Part shown: piece after piece, positions 23,558 through 27,362 of the stretch
How positions within the stretch are numbered: the stretch's first letter is position 1
Layout of the letters: each line of letters opens with the position of its first letter
Assembly (NCBI RefSeq): GCF_015057245.1
Contig: NZ_SVET01000026.1
Location: 1-27,362 of the forward strand
DNA: 27,362 bases
Source: Pseudobutyrivibrio ruminis
Lineage (GTDB): Bacteria; Bacillota; Clostridia; Lachnospirales; Lachnospiraceae
Reading direction: 5' to 3'
Made by a program: the position numbers and the translations under genes
The notes under the pieces: model-generated
The model's input: only the letters and a program-made list of their open reading frames with translations
What the model was told of the DNA's origin: nothing
The model's database searches: none

Positions 23558-25111
23558 TTAATTCTTTGTGTGACTAATCCATTTAAAGCTGCATTTATTA
23601 TCAGAAGTATCTCCATTTGAGGAAGTGTACATACCAACTGTGCAGCCAACAAATCCCCCGGCTTCCTCTGTTGTGTATGGAATTAAATCAACATCATCCT
23701 TTGCTGGCAGCTGACCGTTTTCATCAACAATATAAATCTGGCACTTCTGTTCCTTTGCCTTTATTCCAATTTCAACTAAACCATCTGAAACTGGTATGGA
23801 TTTTATAATCTCTTCTTTGCCAGAAATTACAGTTCTCACACGGAACTGCTTTCCACTCTCGCCTTTTACAATTTCCATAACCAAATGATTTTCATGGTTT
23901 TGGAAGAGCACAAGGCCGCCACACTCTTTATCGCTCTTAGGAGTGAAATCAACTCCACAGCTAACTGCAAATGAATAATCCTTTTGGCGAATTCCCAGAT
24001 AAGAAGGATTGCAGATATCTTCTATTCTTTCTGGGCGAGTGTAAAGTGTAAGGAATCCTGGATTTTCTTTGAGAGAATAAAAATCCTCACTTCTTCTTTC
24101 GATTCCAACTAATCTATCATCCAATTCTTTGCTATCAAAGTGGATAATATCTGTGTAAGTGTTTTCCTGATTGAATCTGTATTCCTCAAATGGAAGCTCA
24201 ACCTGGTCTGTAAGCTTTCCAATGCCTTGGTTGATAACAGGCCATCCATCTTCCCAAGTGACCTTGGCAAGGAATGTTTCTCTGCCCATGCTGCAGTGAT
24301 TTTTACACTGTCTCGAAGCAAGCATTACAATGTAGTAGTTTCCATCTTTATCATCTACCAAATCTCCATGACCTGCATAAATAACAGGATAGTTCTTGCC
24401 CAGATTTCTATGTGTAAATATTGGATTACGTGGGCAGCCATCAAACCATTTGAAGAGTTCCTTCGAGCGAGCAACTGATATGGCATGCTCTGGGCCTGTG
24501 CCGCCTTCTGCGTGAATCAAATAATAATAGCCATCCTTCTTGTAAAGATGAGGACCTTCTGGCCAAATAACATCCTTAACAGCACCCTTCCATATTGCCA
24601 TAGATGGGCCAACAAGCTTCATAGAATCTAAATCCAGCTCCTGTACCCAGATTTCCCAATCCCCGTTGTATCTAACACCTTCTGGATTTGGTCTGGTTCC
24701 AACATAGTAGCAACGGTCATCATCGTCAAAGAATAATGATGGATCAATACCTGGGCATTCTTTATCACCCAAATAGTATGGATCTGACCATGGTCCTGCT
24801 GGGTCCTTTGCTGTAACAAGGAAATTTCCTCCAGCATCCACATTTGTTGTAATCATGTAAAATGTGCCTTTGTGCTCTCTAATTGTTGGAGCAAAAATAC
24901 CTCTAGATATTTCACCATGCAATGGAAGCTGGCTTTCTCTATCTAGCACGTGTCCTATCTGCTCCCAATGGGCCAAATCCTTACTGTGGAAAATTGGTAC
25001 TCCCGGAAAATACACAAAGCTTGAACATACAATATAAAAATCATCACCCACTCTGCATATTGATGGGTCTGGATAAAAGCCCTTTAATATCGGATTATTA
25101 GCAATTGTCAT
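23558..25111 (-). CDS. GH43 beta-xylosidase / alpha-L-arabinofuranosidase
   Basis: The 517-residue enzyme has an N-terminal five-bladed propeller with the GH43 triad: base Asp15 in KGFYPDPS, pKa-modulating Asp123 in CPGIDPSLFF and acid Glu185 in WPEGPHLY. A C-terminal beta-sandwich (from about 330) resembles the DUF1349/GH43_C2 module that shapes the active site in GH43 xylosidases. The overall form is close to the xylosidase/arabinofuranosidase branches (subfamilies 11/12). There is no signal peptide, so it would release xylose or arabinose from imported oligosaccharides. GGGAG lies about eight bases before the ATG at 25111; an upstream ATG at 25129 lacks such a site. It follows the GH3 gene by 24 bases in the same operon. 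Confidence 0.92.
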   Translation of the reverse strand: MTIANNPILKGFYPDPSICRVGDDFYIVCSSFVYFPGVPIFHSKDLAHWEQIGHVLDRESQLPLHGEISRGIFAPTIREHKGTFYMITTNVDAGGNFLVTAKDPAGPWSDPYYLGDKECPGIDPSLFFDDDDRCYYVGTRPNPEGVRYNGDWEIWVQELDLDSMKLVGPSMAIWKGAVKDVIWPEGPHLYKKDGYYYLIHAEGGTGPEHAISVARSKELFKWFDGCPRNPIFTHRNLGKNYPVIYAGHGDLVDDKDGNYYIVMLASRQCKNHCSMGRETFLAKVTWEDGWPVINQGIGKLTDQVELPFEEYRFNQENTYTDIIHFDSKELDDRLVGIERRSEDFYSLKENPGFLTLYTRPERIEDICNPSYLGIRQKDYSFAVSCGVDFTPKSDKECGGLVLFQNHENHLVMEIVKGESGKQFRVRTVISGKEEIIKSIPVSDGLVEIGIKAKEQKCQIYIVDENGQLPAKDDVDLIPYTTEEAGGFVGCTVGMYTSSNGDTSDNKCSFKWISHTKN

Positions 25112-25135
25112 TATCTTCTCCCTAAACAAACTATC

Positions 25136-27277
25136 CTAGTATTCCACCTGAATAGTTTCCCCTTTCAAATCTATTTCAAATACATCACATTTATTTCCAG
25201 TAAGCTCTTCACTTCTACCATCAGGCTGACTGGTTCCAACAGCTATCTTAAACTTGCCTGGCTCTACAATAGCATTTCCCTTTTCATCGATGATTGCAAA
25301 ATCTCTTGGAGCAAGCTCAAATGAAACTGTCTTTGTCTCCCCTGGTGTAAGTGAGACTCTCATTACTTTTCTCAAAGACCACAATGGAACTCTTGTTGAT
25401 GCTTCCACGTCCTTGATGTACACCTGAACAACTTCTTTTTGATTCATGCTGCCTTGGTTTGTCACATCGATTGTCAATGTAAAAAGTTCATCCATGTTGC
25501 CTGAAAGTTTATCAATAGAAGCATTTTCGCATTTGATTTTGGAATATCCCAATCCATATCCAAATGGATAAAGTGGTGTTCCCTTAAAATATCTATAAGT
25601 TCTATTATCCATAGAGTAATCTTTGAAATCAGACAAATCCTTATCTGATGCATAGAATGTGACTGGAAGCTTTCCACTTGGACTATCCTGTCCAAACAGT
25701 ACCTGAGCAATAGCTTTTCCACCTCTTGCTCCAGGATACCAGCATTGCATTATGGCATTTACGTTATCTTGTGCCCAAGACAAGTCAAGTGCTGAACCAG
25801 ATAAAAGAAGAAGCACAACTGGCTTTCCAACTGCTGTAATTTTTTCCAACAATTCCTGCTGTAACCCTGGAAGCTTAAGTCCCTTTTTGTCACCGCTGCC
25901 GAACTCATTTCCAGCGTCACCTTCTTCACCTTCTATTGTGGAATCCAATCCTAAGCACATAACCACAACATCTGAATGCTCTGCAACTGCCATAGCTTCT
26001 GCAAAATCATCTCTTGCTTCGCTAAGCACATGCATCCTATCCTTCCAAAGATGAGTTCCATCTGCATGGAATACTCTTACATCATCTCCAACAAATCTCT
26101 GGATACCTTCAAGTGGAGTGATATATTCAGATGAAATTCCTTCGTAATTTCCGACAAGCGCTATTCTTGAGTTTGAATTAGGACCAATGACTCCTATGGT
26201 CTTTAACTTGTCTTTATTCAGTGGCAGGACACCATCATTCTTTAATAAAACAAAGCTCTCCTTTGCTGCTTCATTAGCTAAATCCTTATGCTCTTTGCAT
26301 TCCACCACTTCATATGGAATATCATCATATTTACTTTTTCTCTCAGGAAGAGTTCCTAAGCGTAATCGAAGTTCAATCAATCTTTCAACCGCAGTGTTAA
26401 TAGTCTCCTCTGTAACAAGGCCGGCTTTATATGCGTAAATTAACTTTTCATATACACATCCGCAGTTCAAGTCACAACCGTTATTCACAGCCAATGCTGC
26501 CGATTCCACTTCACAGCCTGTTACCTTATGGTTTTCGTGGAAATCACGAATCGCCCAACAGTCAGAAACAACATGTCCTTCAAATCCCCAGTCATCTCTC
26601 AGGATGTCCTTAAGTAAGCGTTTACTTCCACAGGCAGGCTCACCGTTTACTCGATTGTAGGCCCCCATAACGGACTCTACCTTGGCATCCTTCACCAGTC
26701 GCTTGAACGCATACAGATATGTGTCATACAAATCCTGATCTGATACCCTGGCATCAAAATGATGTCTGTCTGCCTCCGGACCAGAATGAACTGCAAAATG
26801 CTTTGCGCAAGCAGCTGCCTTTGGATTATCAAGATCTGGGCCCTGTAATCCTTTTACAAAAGCCATTCCCAACTGGCCAGTAAGATATGGGTCCTCACCA
26901 TATGTTTCATGGCCTCTGCCCCATCTTGGGTCTCTGAAAATATTTACATTTGGTGCCCAATATGTAAGTCCCTTATAAATATCTCTGTCACCATGCTTAG
27001 TGAACTGATTGTATTTAGCTCGACCTTCTGTAGAAGTAGCATCACCAATTTTCTCCACTAGCGCCTCATCAAATGTAGCTCCCAGTCCAATTGCCTGAGG
27101 AAAAACTGTTGCATCTCCAGCTCTGGCCACCCCATGCAAAGCCTCATTCCACCAACAATATGCCGGTATTCCTAGCCTATCTATTGCTGCGGCATGATAT
27201 AGCATCTGACTAGTCTTTTCTTCCATAGTCATTTGCGACACTATTTCTTTAGCACGCTTCATTGTTTCTTGATTCAT
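25136..27277 (-). CDS. GH3 beta-xylosidase (beta-glycosidase)
   Basis: This roughly 713-residue enzyme has three domains: the GH3 TIM barrel (NEALHGVARAG, NIFRDPRWGRGHETYGEDP, KHFAVHSGPE), with the nucleophile Asp at about 239 in VVSDCWAIRDF; the alpha/beta sandwich (ESFVLLKNDGVLPLNK, QELLEKITAVGKPVVLLLLSG); and a C-terminal fibronectin-III-like domain (from about 590). The motif set and the lack of a PA14 insertion fit bacterial beta-xylosidases; beta-glucosidase or arabinosidase side activity is common in the family. There is no signal peptide. The ATG at 27277 is preferred because AGGAG lies nine bases upstream; the ATG at 27283 would be only three bases from it. It is the first gene of the xylo-oligosaccharide operon. 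Confidence 0.93.
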   Translation of the reverse strand: MNQETMKRAKEIVSQMTMEEKTSQMLYHAAAIDRLGIPAYCWWNEALHGVARAGDATVFPQAIGLGATFDEALVEKIGDATSTEGRAKYNQFTKHGDRDIYKGLTYWAPNVNIFRDPRWGRGHETYGEDPYLTGQLGMAFVKGLQGPDLDNPKAAACAKHFAVHSGPEADRHHFDARVSDQDLYDTYLYAFKRLVKDAKVESVMGAYNRVNGEPACGSKRLLKDILRDDWGFEGHVVSDCWAIRDFHENHKVTGCEVESAALAVNNGCDLNCGCVYEKLIYAYKAGLVTEETINTAVERLIELRLRLGTLPERKSKYDDIPYEVVECKEHKDLANEAAKESFVLLKNDGVLPLNKDKLKTIGVIGPNSNSRIALVGNYEGISSEYITPLEGIQRFVGDDVRVFHADGTHLWKDRMHVLSEARDDFAEAMAVAEHSDVVVMCLGLDSTIEGEEGDAGNEFGSGDKKGLKLPGLQQELLEKITAVGKPVVLLLLSGSALDLSWAQDNVNAIMQCWYPGARGGKAIAQVLFGQDSPSGKLPVTFYASDKDLSDFKDYSMDNRTYRYFKGTPLYPFGYGLGYSKIKCENASIDKLSGNMDELFTLTIDVTNQGSMNQKEVVQVYIKDVEASTRVPLWSLRKVMRVSLTPGETKTVSFELAPRDFAIIDEKGNAIVEPGKFKIAVGTSQPDGRSEELTGNKCDVFEIDLKGETIQVEY

Positions 27278-27362
27278 TTTCATCTTCTCCTACTATTATA
27301 TAAAGTCATAGTCTTTCTTTACCTTTTCTATAGGTTCGACTATGCTATTTTAAGATACTGTG
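27278..27362 (-). promoter_or_regulatory. Leader of the GH3 operon with nested inverted repeat
   Basis: CATAGTC (27307-27313) and GACTATG (27338-27344) are inverted repeats enclosing a smaller ACCT/AGGT pair (27321-27324, 27332-27335). The structure lies 30 to 67 bases before the GH3 ATG and could be an operator or a leader hairpin. No convincing -35/-10 pair is visible before the window ends. Confidence 0.3.

Noticed and set aside
27295..27300. Perfect TATAAT on the minus strand before the GH3 gene
   Set aside because: A transcript from it would start inside the ribosome site, leaving none for GH3, and no -35 lies at the right distance.
1..27362. CRISPR arrays, tRNA/rRNA genes, insertion sequences, toxin-antitoxin or phage-defence genes
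   Set aside because: I looked on both strands and found no repeat array, clover-leaf, transposase or defence-type protein; the window is a metabolic region.

Overview
The window looks like a chromosomal stretch of a low-GC, Gram-positive, plant-glycan-fermenting anaerobe, most likely a Lachnospiraceae of the Butyrivibrio/Pseudobutyrivibrio type. This is inferred from strong AGGAGG ribosome sites, AT-rich promoters, YesM/YesN-type two-component genes, LplA/B/C-type ABC genes and cytoplasmic GH3/GH8/GH43 xylosidases; no rRNA or other species marker is present. I see no tRNA, rRNA, CRISPR array, insertion sequence, phage gene or clear pseudogene. Nearly all genes lie on the minus strand; the two exceptions are AraC-type regulators. 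No gene-free stretch exceeds 300 bases.

Region 1 (1-1683): pyruvate kinase with a good extended -10 promoter, and a strong stem-loop at the left edge.

Region 2 (about 1684-8392): 6-deoxyhexose (probably L-rhamnose) catabolism. A divergent AraC regulator faces an operon of a FucI/AraA-superfamily isomerase, rhamnulose-1-phosphate aldolase (RhaD) and rhamnulokinase (RhaB). A TetR-type regulator and lactaldehyde reductase (FucO) follow. Together they would convert rhamnose to DHAP plus L-lactaldehyde, and lactaldehyde to 1,2-propanediol. The pathway uses neither RhaA nor any microcompartment gene visible here. The tetR-fucO part has dense regulatory structure: a hairpin that pairs with the tetR ribosome site, a terminator overlapping the fucO promoter, and a 24-bp dyad just upstream of the fucO -35.

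Region 3 (8410-15622): a rhamnoside-uptake operon, transcribed as GH1 beta-glycosidase, GPH-family symporter, TIM-barrel isomerase/epimerase, then GH78 alpha-L-rhamnosidase. A divergent AraC-type regulator lies beside it. The 97-bp intergenic region holds two 9-bp direct repeats exactly 20 bp apart, placed to activate the operon and repress the regulator. The enzymes lack signal peptides, so intact rhamnosyl-glycosides are probably imported and split inside the cell, feeding region 2.

Region 4 (15621-27362): a xylo-oligosaccharide utilization locus, in transcription order GH3 beta-xylosidase, GH43 beta-xylosidase/arabinofuranosidase, YesM-like histidine kinase, YesN-like response regulator, terminator, solute-binding lipoprotein, two permeases and GH8 reducing-end xylose-releasing exo-oligoxylanase. 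No transport ATPase is encoded, so a shared MsmX/UgpC-type ATPase elsewhere is expected. The two-component pair probably senses oligosaccharide outside the cell and switches on the transporter promoter downstream of the terminator.
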